Below, in pieces: positions 1 to 7,657 of a stretch of 27,643 nt of DNA; position 1 is the first letter of the stretch, and the number at the start of each line of letters is the position of its first letter. The stretch covers positions 1 to 27,643 of the forward strand of contig CAYZSD010000029.1 of the NCBI GenBank assembly GCA_964481075.1, given 5' to 3'. The stretch is from MWFE01 sp964481075 (lineage in GTDB: Bacteria > Bacteroidota > Bacteroidia > Bacteroidales > Tenuifilaceae). The notes beneath the pieces are model-generated. The model was not told the origin of the DNA and ran no database searches. It saw only the letters and a program-made list of their open reading frames with translations. The position numbers and the translations under genes are program-made.

Positions 1-132
1 AATTTATTCGCTAAACACCAAAATTTACAGGAGTTTTTAATCTGTTAAAGTAGAAGTAAGTTAAAAAATATATTTATATATTTATGCTGCTATTTGTAAA
101 TTGAAATTTGCCTTTTTTTCTTTTGCAACACG

Positions 133-2841
133 ATGAACCAACTTGTTGAAAATGGAAATGAGAGTATTAACCTCCAATCACTGATTGACGAGCTTGGAAT
201 TTCTATTCTTGTTGTAGAAGTTGAGTCAGAAAGAATTGTTTCATGTAACAGAGCGGCAACAAGTCTTTTAGGTTTCAATATCAATGATATTGTGGGTTTA
301 TCGTTTAGCGAGATCTGTATCACATCGCCAAGCCCTTTGCATGCGGTTGTTGAAAATCGCAAGCCAAACAAACTCGATAAGTTTATTACTCAGTATAGAA
401 CAATATCAGGAAATCTTGTTAACGTTGAACTTTTTCTTAGCCCAATAAGTGTTAGCGAAAGACTCCTATTGCTTGTGTTTTCTTTTGATATTACAAGGCG
501 AATAGAGGCAGAAAAAAAGTTAAAACAGAATCTTCAAATTTTTGAGACCCTTTTTCGTGATAACACTCTTCCCCTTATTCTTCTTGATCCTGAAAAACTT
601 ACCGTTGTTGAGACCAATGAAATAGCACAGCAATTCCTGGGTTACCCGTCAATTGAAATAATTGGCTGTAATTTAGGCAAATTCTCAACTATGGCCTATG
701 GAGAGTTTAATCAAACACTTCGTAGTTTTATCGACAATAAGTATTCAGGGCTTGAGGTCACCCTTGTGTCTAAGCAGTTGTTACACAGAGATGTAGAGAT
801 GCACTACACCCTAACCGATTTTGAGGGGAACAAGCTTATCTTGATTATACTTGTTGATGTAACCGAAAGGAATAGTGCAATTAAAGCACTTCAGAAGATT
901 AAAGAGAACCTGGCCAATGAGGTAAGGAAACAGACCGAAGAACTGGTAACAATAAATAACTCGTTGCTCGAACAGATAAGTTTTCGCGAGGCGGCAGAAG
1001 TCGAACTGATACAATCGCAGGAACTTTTCTACAACCTTTTTCAGCTTAATCCCAATGGGATGATACTAAAGTCGAAGGATAACCAGTCAGTTAAGGAAGT
1101 AAATAACAGTTTTCTTAGCACTTTTGGTTTACAAAAAAGCGACATCATTGGAAAGAAGCTTGAAGATTTGGATATCCTTTGCAACAGCCACTTATATACC
1201 GAACAGGTACTAAAGGTTAACGATGGAATTCCTGTAAAAAAGGTTCCCCTAACCATGATGTCGAAAAAGGGGCATGTTCGTTTCATCCTTTTTAGCGCCG
1301 AACACATAAGCTTAAAGCAAAACCGTTCAGTAATTCTAGAGGTTTTTCAGGATATCACTGAGATTCAGATAACTCAACAGAAGTTGGAGTTTAGCGAACG
1401 TAGGTATAGAACCATGTTCAACAATGCCCTTGTTGGAATTTTTCAAAGCGAAGTAGCCACGGGAATTGTACTTGATTGTAACCTTCAGTTTGCCCGAATG
1501 CTTGGATATAAAACGACACAGGAACTCATTGGACGATCTATGCTTAACCATTATCCAAGCGAAAAATTTAGAGAATCGCTCATTCAAAAGCTTTCCAAGG
1601 GAAAAACAAATGTGTTTGAATATGAAATGGTAACCAAGGAGGCAAAGAGTATATATGTGGTTAACTATGCCCAACTGTTTACTGTTGAGGGCTATATCGA
1701 AGGAGTAATTGTGGACATCACCGACAGGAAGCTGATGGAAGAGCTCCTCTCCCGAAGCGAGGTACGATTCCGCAGCATGATTGAGAACGCAACCGATGTC
1801 ATTCTAATTCTTAATAAGGATGGGTTTGCAACCTATCTGAGCCCATCAGTGAAGAAGGAGTTAGGCTATAGCTTCCGAGTTGAAGCACAGCCAAATATCC
1901 TTAAGTTTCTCCACCCTGCTGATGCTGTTCGTGTTGAAGGATTGTTGCAGGATATGAAGCTAACAACTTTTAACGACAAGGTGAGGGTTAGGCATAGAAA
2001 TGGCTCGTACCGAATTTTTGAGTTCAGGGCAACAAATCTTTCAAACGATAGCTATATAAATGGAATAATTGTCAATGCACGTGACGTAACTGAACAGGAA
2101 AAGGCAAGAGAAGAAACAAGTATTGCCCTACAACGAGAGCAGGAGCTGAGTCGCCAGAAATCGTTGTTCATATCTACCGTATCGCATGAGTTCCGTACCC
2201 CTTTAACAAATATATCGCTTAATATACAGCTACTTCAAAAGTACATTAACGACAACAAGGTTGATAAAGCTAGCCAGGGTCTCGAAAGGATGGGGAATGC
2301 AATAAAAAGACTTACAGCTCTTTTGAATGAGGTTTCACTTATTAGTAAGGATCAAAGCGGGCGCTTGCAGTTCTCTCCAGAATCATGGAGTTCCTCCGAT
2401 CTCATCGATAGCCTCTTTGATGAGCTGTCGTACCTTCTGCAGCCAAACGTTGAGGTTGAAATACATAGAGGAATCGATCAGCCAGTGATGGCCGATAAAA
2501 CTCTTATTTCACATATTCTTGTGAACCTCCTTTCCAATGCCATAAAGTATTCGCCCAATAAGGATAAGGTTATTTTTAAGGTTAGGTTTACGTCAGATTC
2601 AACCCTTGAAATCTTTGTGAAAGATTATGGTATTGGAATTCCAGAAGGTGAGATACAGTTCCTTTTCGACCCATATTTTCGGGCAACAAACGTAAAGCAA
2701 ATAACAGGAACAGGGCTAGGGTTGAGCATTGTGAAACGTTGCGTCGATCTTCATAATGGAAAAATTCATGTTGATAGCCAAATTGATATGGGAACTACTT
2801 TTACTTGTACTATTCCCCTTAACATTGATTCACAGGTGTAA
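133..2841 (+). CDS. Soluble multi-PAS sensor histidine kinase
   Basis: A 902-residue cytoplasmic histidine kinase; no signal peptide or membrane segment is visible. It has about five PAS domains (roughly residues 15-130, 136-250, 298-415, 425-540 and 545-665), with a coiled stretch near 255-295 between the second and third. HisKA follows, with phospho-acceptor His685 in SHEFRTP, then HATPase_c with N-box NLLSNAIKYS (from N798), DYGIGIP (from D831) and GTGLGLSI (from G859). All core catalytic boxes are intact. It has no receiver of its own; its stop codon overlaps the start of the next gene, a REC-PAS-LuxR regulator, so the two are almost surely a co-translated two-component pair. The stimulus is unknown, probably a diffusible or redox ligand given the PAS array (inference). 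The ATG at 133 follows an A/T-rich leader without a Shine-Dalgarno site. Confidence 0.93.
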   Translation: MNQLVENGNESINLQSLIDELGISILVVEVESERIVSCNRAATSLLGFNINDIVGLSFSEICITSPSPLHAVVENRKPNKLDKFITQYRTISGNLVNVELFLSPISVSERLLLLVFSFDITRRIEAEKKLKQNLQIFETLFRDNTLPLILLDPEKLTVVETNEIAQQFLGYPSIEIIGCNLGKFSTMAYGEFNQTLRSFIDNKYSGLEVTLVSKQLLHRDVEMHYTLTDFEGNKLILIILVDVTERNSAIKALQKIKENLANEVRKQTEELVTINNSLLEQISFREAAEVELIQSQELFYNLFQLNPNGMILKSKDNQSVKEVNNSFLSTFGLQKSDIIGKKLEDLDILCNSHLYTEQVLKVNDGIPVKKVPLTMMSKKGHVRFILFSAEHISLKQNRSVILEVFQDITEIQITQQKLEFSERRYRTMFNNALVGIFQSEVATGIVLDCNLQFARMLGYKTTQELIGRSMLNHYPSEKFRESLIQKLSKGKTNVFEYEMVTKEAKSIYVVNYAQLFTVEGYIEGVIVDITDRKLMEELLSRSEVRFRSMIENATDVILILNKDGFATYLSPSVKKELGYSFRVEAQPNILKFLHPADAVRVEGLLQDMKLTTFNDKVRVRHRNGSYRIFEFRATNLSNDSYINGIIVNARDVTEQEKAREETSIALQREQELSRQKSLFISTVSHEFRTPLTNISLNIQLLQKYINDNKVDKASQGLERMGNAIKRLTALLNEVSLISKDQSGRLQFSPESWSSSDLIDSLFDELSYLLQPNVEVEIHRGIDQPVMADKTLISHILVNLLSNAIKYSPNKDKVIFKVRFTSDSTLEIFVKDYGIGIPEGEIQFLFDPYFRATNVKQITGTGLGLSIVKRCVDLHNGKIHVDSQIDMGTTFTCTIPLNIDSQV

Positions 2842-3809
2842 TGAGCAAGCGAGTTGTACTTCTTATTGAGGATGATGCCGACCTAAGGGAAACCTCCAAG
2901 GAATTCCTTGCCGATGAGGGATTTGAAGCAATCACCGCCGAGAACGGACCGCAGGGTATTCAACTTGCCATTCAGCATAACCCCGATGTAATTGTGTGCG
3001 ACATTAATATGCCCGGCCTCTCTGGTTACGAGGTTTATAACATGCTCCATCAAATCAACTCAACCGCAGTAATACCTTTCATCTTCCTTACTGCAAAGTC
3101 GAGCCGAGAGGAGATACTTACTGGCCTTCATTTGGGCGCCGACGATTATATTACCAAACCGTTCGAGTTCTCTCACCTAATAAATGTAATAAACCTAAGA
3201 ATACAGCAACGTGCTAAGCTCATCGAGCAGCAAGACGAGAAGTTCAATATCCTATTCAAGAACATCAATGCAGGTGCATGTATTATAAGGAACAATGAGT
3301 TCCTTTTTGCTAACCCACATCTATGTAAGCTGTTGTCATACTCCAGCGAGGAGATAAGCGACCTTTCGTTTACAAACATCATTCATCGCGACTCCCTTTC
3401 CGATGTTACCCTGGCAATGAATCAGTGCAACGAGGGGGTAAAGAAAGCATTTCTGCTAAACATCAAGGCTCTAACCAAGAGCCAGGAGCCCTTACCCCTC
3501 GAGCTTAAGGGGAGTCTTATTTCATTTAAAGGCGAAAGTTGTATCATCTGCACATTCAACGAAGCAGAAACTTCCACCGTGGTTCCCACAAAGAGCCACA
3601 AAAGAATTTCTGTAAAGCTCTCCGAACGTGAGGTAGAAATACTTAGGCTAATCTGTCAGGGTCTTTCAAACCTAGAGATATCCGAAAAGCTTTTCATCAG
3701 TGAAAGGACCGTTGAGGGGCATCGCTCAAGGCTTTTTGCCAAAACCGACTCAAAGAATGCAGTTGCCCTCGCCATGTGGGCAGTAAAAAATGGATATGTC
3801 GAACCATAG
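2841..3809 (+). CDS. Response regulator, REC-PAS-LuxR HTH
   Basis: A 322-residue DNA-binding response regulator. The N-terminal receiver (about 1-120) has the acidic pair at D11/D12, phospho-acceptor D54 in the stretch CDINMPG, a FLTAKS switch segment and the conserved lysine in DDYITKPF. A PAS-like domain follows (about 125-235), then a LuxR/FixJ helix-turn-helix (about 258-318) with LSEREVEILRLICQG and ISERTVEGHR. The inserted PAS domain makes it longer than the usual 200-220 residue NarL type and suggests a second input at the regulator itself. Its ATG overlaps the kinase stop by one base (TAATG), so translational coupling is likely and the upstream five-PAS kinase is the probable phosphodonor. 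Target genes cannot be read from the sequence. Confidence 0.93.
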   Translation: MSKRVVLLIEDDADLRETSKEFLADEGFEAITAENGPQGIQLAIQHNPDVIVCDINMPGLSGYEVYNMLHQINSTAVIPFIFLTAKSSREEILTGLHLGADDYITKPFEFSHLINVINLRIQQRAKLIEQQDEKFNILFKNINAGACIIRNNEFLFANPHLCKLLSYSSEEISDLSFTNIIHRDSLSDVTLAMNQCNEGVKKAFLLNIKALTKSQEPLPLELKGSLISFKGESCIICTFNEAETSTVVPTKSHKRISVKLSEREVEILRLICQGLSNLEISEKLFISERTVEGHRSRLFAKTDSKNAVALAMWAVKNGYVEP

Positions 3810-4115
3810 CCCCTTAGGTATTTTCCACATCTTCCCAATATCAAAAATCACTACAAATTAGGTGCTACCACTCTATGCGAGCATTTGTGTTTGCACCAAA
3901 AAATATAAAAAGGCTTCCTTAAAATCACGTATTCTTTTGTTTATCTTTACTTTATAGTTTAATCGATACTTCCACCAGTAAGTGCCATCACCCTAAATTT
4001 CCAATAGGATGCTGGCACTCTTTTTTTGGCCTACAACCTGCTCTAGTTTTGTACTCAAGAAATACAGTCTTTCAAAATATTTTAACCTTAGTACAAACAA
4101 AAAAAAGTAACCGCC
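3810..4115 (+). other. 306-nt non-coding interval with hairpin, before the chemoreceptor
   Basis: No credible ORF is seen. The interval holds a TATCTTTA -7-like element at 3942-3949 and a U-tailed hairpin at 3981-4027. After the hairpin about 90 nt of A/T-rich leader run to the chemoreceptor ATG. No good TTG was found 19-21 nt upstream of the -7-like element, so the promoter is weakly supported. Confidence 0.5.
3981..4027 (+). terminator. Rho-independent terminator-like hairpin upstream of the MCP gene
   Basis: AGTGCCA (3981-3987) pairs perfectly with TGGCACT (4013-4019); partial inner pairing CC/GG extends the stem, and T7 follows at 4021-4027. It lies 171 nt after the response regulator stop and 88 nt before the MCP start. 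It could end the kinase/regulator operon, end a short RNA, or act as an attenuator in the chemoreceptor leader; the sequence alone does not decide. Confidence 0.65.
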
Positions 4116-4240
4116 ATGAAACTAAAAGACATTAAAATCGGAACCAAGCTTATTGCAAGCTACGTGCTACTTGCTGTTTTAACTGGAATTGTAGGCTACA
4201 TGGGCTACACCAAGATTTGGGAGATCGATGAAGCCGATAC
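4116..4240 (+). CDS. Methyl-accepting chemotaxis protein, N-terminal part (cut by assembly gap)
   Basis: The first 41 residues of a transmembrane chemoreceptor: a short basic N-tail (MKLKDIKIGTKL), then the first membrane helix (about residues 11-31), then the start of the extracytoplasmic sensor. The MKL..IKIGTKL start is typical of 4HB_MCP receptors. The reading frame runs into 100 Ns at 4241. The matching C-terminal part begins after the gap in another frame, so both belong to one gene of about 5446-4116 plus the missing bases. The ATG at 4116 has no Shine-Dalgarno but an A-rich leader. Confidence 0.85.
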
Positions 4241-4340
4241 NNNNNNNNNNNNNNNNNNNNNNNNNNNNNNNNNNNNNNNNNNNNNNNNNNNNNNNNNNNN
4301 NNNNNNNNNNNNNNNNNNNNNNNNNNNNNNNNNNNNNNNN
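4241..4340. other. Assembly gap (100 Ns)
   Basis: Exactly 100 Ns, the usual placeholder for a scaffold gap of unknown length. Read as 100 real bases, it would put a TAA stop at 4341 in the frame of the upstream half. The downstream frame (HAMP domain, codons from 4343) needs a true length of 2 modulo 3. Because the first half stops just after TM1 and the second half starts at HAMP, the missing part should encode the sensor domain and TM2, about 150-180 residues in a typical 4HB receptor (family knowledge). Confidence 0.9.
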
Positions 4341-5446
4341 TAATCATTTCAAGAGGAATAACAATTCCTTTAGCAAAAGGAGTTAAGTACGCGCAGGATA
4401 TTGCATCTGGCGACCTAACGGCAGACCTCGATGTTGATCAAAAAGATGAGATTGGAGTACTTGGTAATGCCTTAAAGCAAATGCAAGAAAAGCTTAAAGA
4501 AGTAATTGCCAGCGTGATGCTTGGCTCTGACAATATTGCCGCTGCTAGCTTACAGATGAGTTCAGGCAGCCAGCAGGTGTCGCAGGGTGCAAGTGAGCAG
4601 GCTTCCAGCGCCGAGGAGGTATCAAGCTCCATGGAGGAGATGGCTGCCAACATCCAGCAGAATACCGACAATGCCCAGGAGGCCGACAAGATTTCGCAGA
4701 AGGTACAGGATGGAGTTAGCAAGGTGAGCTCTGCTTCGCAGGATAGCTTGGTATCAATAAAGAATATTGCAGAGAAGATTGGTATCATCAACGATATAGC
4801 TTTTCAAACAAACATACTTGCCCTTAACGCAGCCGTTGAGGCAGCCCGTGCAGGTGAACAAGGCCGTGGGTTTGCAGTGGTAGCTGCCGAGGTTCGTAAG
4901 CTGGCAGAGCGAAGCAAGATTGCTGCTGACGAGATTGTTGCCCTCTCATCGAAGAGCGTGAACGTTACCGAAAATGCTGCCGCCCTAATGGCAGGCCTTA
5001 TTCCTGAAATAGAACGTACCGCTAAGCTGGTACAGGAAATTGCAGCCGCAAGCTTGGAGCAAACCAGTGGTGCCGATCAGGTAAACACTGCCATCCAGCA
5101 GCTCAATCAGGTTACCCAACAGAATGCTGCTGCCAGCGAGGAAATGGCAACCAGCGCTGAGGAGCTCAGCAGCCAGGCAGAGCAGCTCAAGGAAATCATC
5201 AGCTACTTTAGGCTTGATGAAAGAAAGGCAACCTCTTTTAGGGCTCAGCGACACTATGAGCCAAGGGTAGCTACAGCATCTAGCTTTCAACATTTTGGAA
5301 ACGGAAATGGAAAGGGGAATGGTAAGCCTCAGCAAAAAGGAGTTAACCTTAAGATGAGCGAGGCAACACCCGCCAAGAGGAAGGTAGCGTCAACCCAGTT
5401 TGTTGCAAAAACCGATGCTAACGACAACGAATACGATAACTTCTAG
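4341..5446 (+). CDS. Methyl-accepting chemotaxis protein, HAMP and signalling part
   Basis: The cytoplasmic part of the chemoreceptor started at 4116. Codons read from 4343 give a HAMP domain (ISRGITIPLAKGVKYAQDI, then GDLTADLDVDQKDEIG, about 4343-4480), so the protein does not start at the first internal ATG at 4481. The long coiled-coil MCP signalling domain follows, with the highly conserved hairpin tip INDIAFQTNILALNAAVEAA and RAGEQGRGFAVVAAEVRKLA. Flanking Q/E/A-rich helices hold the likely methylation sites. After the coiled coil comes a flexible Gly/Asn/Lys-rich tail, and the last five residues EYDNF fit the aromatic-x-x-aromatic tether by which CheR/CheB dock on receptors. A CheW gene follows. 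No CheA, CheR or CheB is in the window. Confidence 0.92.
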
Positions 5447-5458
5447 CATCAAATATTT

Positions 5459-5484
5459 GGGAGTGTCAACTCTTTGGCACTCCC
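5459..5484 (+). terminator. Stable hairpin after the MCP gene, no U tract
   Basis: GGGAGTGTCA (5459-5468) pairs with TGGCACTCCC (5475-5484) over 10 bp with one G-U pair and a 6-nt ACTCTT loop, 12 nt after the chemoreceptor stop. No T run follows, so it is a poor intrinsic terminator and may instead protect the mRNA 3' end or attenuate read-through into cheW. Its stem resembles the stem of the hairpin upstream of the receptor gene (both contain TGGCACTC). Confidence 0.5.
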
Positions 5485-5629
5485 AATAACATCTTAACAA
5501 ATGCTAACATTCATCTACCAATCGAGCCAGCAAAAGGGCATCAGCAAGTACAAAATCATTTATCTGGTAAAGGTTAAGACTAAAAACATAAGTAGATGTG
5601 CTCTTTCAACCAACAACCCAAAGATTTCA

Positions 5630-5670
5630 GCTACCTAGATCTTCCCAAAAGCAGCTCTCTTCTAGGTAGC
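5630..5670. repeat. Perfect 10-bp inverted repeat, 21-nt spacer
   Basis: GCTACCTAGA at 5630-5639 is mirrored by TCTAGGTAGC at 5661-5670. It has no T tail and no protein context. It could be an RNA stem in the cheW leader or an operator for a dimeric regulator. Confidence 0.6.
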
Positions 5671-5868
5671 ACCAGCTCAACCCTCTCGAGTTTGCTGAGA
5701 CTACTTAGGAAGGAAAAAAGGGAAAGTTCGAAACAACAAACTTCAACAACAATGGCTTTTTTTGGATACGAAGCGGAAAGTACGGGCAATTCAAGACTTC
5801 CAGATATAGCGATTCCCTAGAAGGCCAAAACCAAGAAAAGAAAACAAAACACATTAAAACATTTAGCC

Positions 5869-6390
5869 ATGAGCGAAAAAAGCATAACAAAGATAAACTC
5901 CTACCTGTCCTTCAAACTAGGCTCCGAGGAGTTCGCTGCACATGCAAGTAAGGTGCTAAACATTCTGGAAATGACTTCGATAACTGTTGTCCCTAAAGCT
6001 CCGGAATACATGAAAGGGGTAATCAACCTTAGAGGAACGGTTCTACCAATCATTGACACCCGTATTAAGTTTGGGATGAGCCCCACTGAGATAACAAGCA
6101 ACACCTGTATCATTGTTTTCGATATCCTTATGGATGGCGATTATGTGCAGGTTGGCGCCCTGGTGGATGGTGTTCAGGCTGTTCTTGAACTTGAACCAGA
6201 AAAAATTATGCCTGCACCCAGCATTGGTAGTAAGTACCGAAGCGACTTTATTGAGGGGGTGGCTAACGTGGAAGAGAAATTCGTTATGATCCTCGATATG
6301 GACGCTATTTTCACATTCGATGACCTATCCATAATGGTCGAAAGAACCGATCAGGCACAGCACAAGGAAACCATTGAGGTGGTAGGTTAG
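5869..6390 (+). CDS. cheW: CheW-like chemotaxis coupling protein
   Basis: A 173-residue single CheW domain, the usual length. It is recognised from YLSFKLGSEEFA at the N-terminus (the usual ligand-sensing-like strand), VPKAPEYMKGVINLRGTVLPIIDTR in two adjoining strands with the hallmark Asn-Leu-Arg-Gly, and VGALVDGVQAVLEL followed by FIEGVANVEEKFVMILDMD. CheW docks on the receptor hairpin tip and on the CheA P5 domain to form signalling arrays at the inner membrane. It lies downstream of the chemoreceptor and 66 nt upstream of a CheY-like regulator. CheA is absent from the window and must be encoded elsewhere if this CheW works in a standard array. Confidence 0.95.
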   Translation: MSEKSITKINSYLSFKLGSEEFAAHASKVLNILEMTSITVVPKAPEYMKGVINLRGTVLPIIDTRIKFGMSPTEITSNTCIIVFDILMDGDYVQVGALVDGVQAVLELEPEKIMPAPSIGSKYRSDFIEGVANVEEKFVMILDMDAIFTFDDLSIMVERTDQAQHKETIEVVG

Positions 6391-6456
6391 TGTATTGTAC
6401 TAAAATAAGCAATTGATTGCTTAAACCAAATCAAAACATAAGGAAGGAGTAAGGGT

Positions 6457-6867
6457 ATGTTTGAGACTAATTATCACGATAAAAGGCGACTTCTAATCAT
6501 CGACGATGATCAGGATTTAGCTCAATCGCTTCACGACATACTTACAGAAGAAGGATACCTAGTAGATATGGCTGGGGATGGTCGGGAAGGCCTAAAGCTC
6601 CAGGCTTACCAACCCTACGATCTTATCATAACTGATATAGTTATGCCCGAGGAGGATGGGCTTGAAGTAATAATGTGGGTTAAGGCTACTAATCCCGAAA
6701 CCCGAATCATAGCCATATCTGGTGGTGGATACTTCGATTCACGCGATTACCTGCTAATGGCAAAGGAGTTGGGAGCAAGTCTTGTCCTATGCAAACCCTT
6801 TGACGTAAATTCCCTAAAAGCAGGAATAAAAAGGTTACTGGAAATTGGTGTAAAAGAAACTGCATAG
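6457..6867 (+). CDS. Single-domain (CheY-like) response regulator
   Basis: A 136-residue stand-alone receiver with no output domain. The acidic cluster is D16-D18, the phospho-acceptor D60 in TDIVMPEEDG, the switch Ser88 in AISGGG, and the conserved lysine K113 in LCKPFD. The AISGGGYFDSRDYLLMAKEL segment is typical of a family of small receivers that I know from proteobacteria and Bacteroidota. It may take phosphate from CheA-type or hybrid kinases; it sits between cheW and the two YfiR genes with 66- and 64-nt gaps, consistent with one operon. GGAAGGAG at 6442-6449, 7 nt before the ATG, is a strong Shine-Dalgarno-like site, which is unusual among the genes here. Confidence 0.92.
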   Translation: MFETNYHDKRRLLIIDDDQDLAQSLHDILTEEGYLVDMAGDGREGLKLQAYQPYDLIITDIVMPEEDGLEVIMWVKATNPETRIIAISGGGYFDSRDYLLMAKELGASLVLCKPFDVNSLKAGIKRLLEIGVKETA

Positions 6868-6931
6868 CACTTCATTTTACAAACCTAAAACCATACAAAA
6901 AGAGGAAAACATAACAATAATAATTACTAAG

Positions 6932-7444
6932 ATGAGAACAAAAACTTTTATTTTATTCCTTCTGGTCTTGTGCTTTAAGCAGTTCAGTGCCTTTGGTCAA
7001 ATAGAGAAGGTTCAAACGGCAATAATCTACCAGTTAACACGGTTAATCGACTGGTGTCCATCAGGAAAGCAGGGTAACTTCACTATTGGCGTTCTAAGCG
7101 ATGATCCATCCATTTTGAATGAGCTTAGCGCCCTACAAGGGAGAAGGGTAGGGGAGCAGACCATAGTAGTACGAAAGCTTAGCAGCGCACAGGAAGCAAC
7201 ATCAGCTAATATTGTGTTTGTTGCTCGAACCAGAATTCACGAACTCCCAGTTGTAATTTCTGGTATTGGGACCAACTGTACGCTGGTAGTTGCTGATCAA
7301 CCCGGTGCTGCAAGCCAGGGTGCGGCAATTAGTTTCATCGAGGAGGGGGGGCGAGTCCAGTTCGAGGTGAATAAGTCGTACGTTGAACGTCATTCGCTCA
7401 AGGTTAGCAACGACCTGATGAGACTAGCAAAAAATGTGTTTTGA
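6932..7444 (+). CDS. YfiR family (DUF4154) periplasmic protein, copy 1
   Basis: A 170-residue exported protein: signal peptide about 1-22 (basic MRTK, hydrophobic core, cleavage near AFG|Q), then one YfiR/DUF4154 domain. In Pseudomonas aeruginosa, YfiR is a periplasmic repressor of the diguanylate cyclase YfiN (TpbB). Family signs here are the start IEKVQTAIIYQLTRLIDW, FTIGVL, LQGRRVGEQ, ANIVFVA, NCTLVVAD, GAAISFIEEGGRVQFEVN and the end LKVSNDLMRLAKNVF. Two cysteines, C42 and C116, are kept in the next paralogue and might form a disulfide. No YfiN-like cyclase is nearby; the candidate partners are the membrane kinases downstream (inference). A strong terminator follows. Confidence 0.9.
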   Translation: MRTKTFILFLLVLCFKQFSAFGQIEKVQTAIIYQLTRLIDWCPSGKQGNFTIGVLSDDPSILNELSALQGRRVGEQTIVVRKLSSAQEATSANIVFVARTRIHELPVVISGIGTNCTLVVADQPGAASQGAAISFIEEGGRVQFEVNKSYVERHSLKVSNDLMRLAKNVF

Positions 7445-7518
7445 AACAGTTCCCTACGACCCTGATTTTTTACATTCACTTTAATTCCCAGATAGAGCTA
7501 ATAATTTCATTGGGTATG

Positions 7519-7573
7519 TTCCACCATTGATTCCTTTGCAATTAAGGGAGGCAATGGTGGAATTTGTTTTTTT
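7519..7573 (+). terminator. Strong Rho-independent terminator after YfiR copy 1
   Basis: TTCCACCATTG (7519-7529) pairs perfectly over 11 bp with CAATGGTGGAA (7552-7562), followed by TTTGTTTTTTT (7563-7573). It sits 74 nt after the stop and should end the cheW/regulator/yfiR transcript, so YfiR copy 2 is probably transcribed separately from the promoter just downstream. Confidence 0.88.
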
Positions 7574-7579
7574 ACTATT

Positions 7580-7611
7580 TTTGTAAAAAGCAAAATGTTA
7601 GTGTATGTTTT
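7580..7611 (+). promoter_or_regulatory. Bacteroidota-type promoter for YfiR copy 2
   Basis: TTG at 7581-7583 is followed after exactly 20 nt by TATGTTTT (7604-7611), close to TAnnTTTG. Transcription would start near 7617, giving a 40-nt A-rich leader before the ATG at 7658. It lies directly after the terminator of the upstream operon. Confidence 0.5.
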
Positions 7612-7657
7612 TCAATGCAATGACAGTCATAAAGTTACAACAACAACATTTTAAAAA

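Larger units (their letters stand above)
5447..5868 (+). other. 422-nt interval with two hairpins, no convincing gene
   Basis: Two inverted repeats are present: a hairpin right after the chemoreceptor stop (5459-5484) and a perfect 10-bp inverted repeat at 5630-5670. A 74-codon ORF (5596-5820) spans the second repeat but is Ser/Leu/Lys-rich, unlike any family I know, and is not credible as a gene. No consensus -7 element was found just upstream of cheW, so cheW may be read from the chemoreceptor promoter. Confidence 0.5.

Noticed and set aside
4481..5446. A separate 321-residue soluble MCP starting at 4481
   Set aside because: Codons from 4343 encode HAMP in the same frame, so this is the C-terminal part of the receptor cut by the gap.
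5596..5820. A 74-codon ORF in the interval before cheW
   Set aside because: Ser/Leu/Lys-rich, no recognisable domain, signal or start context, and it spans a perfect inverted repeat; more likely non-coding.
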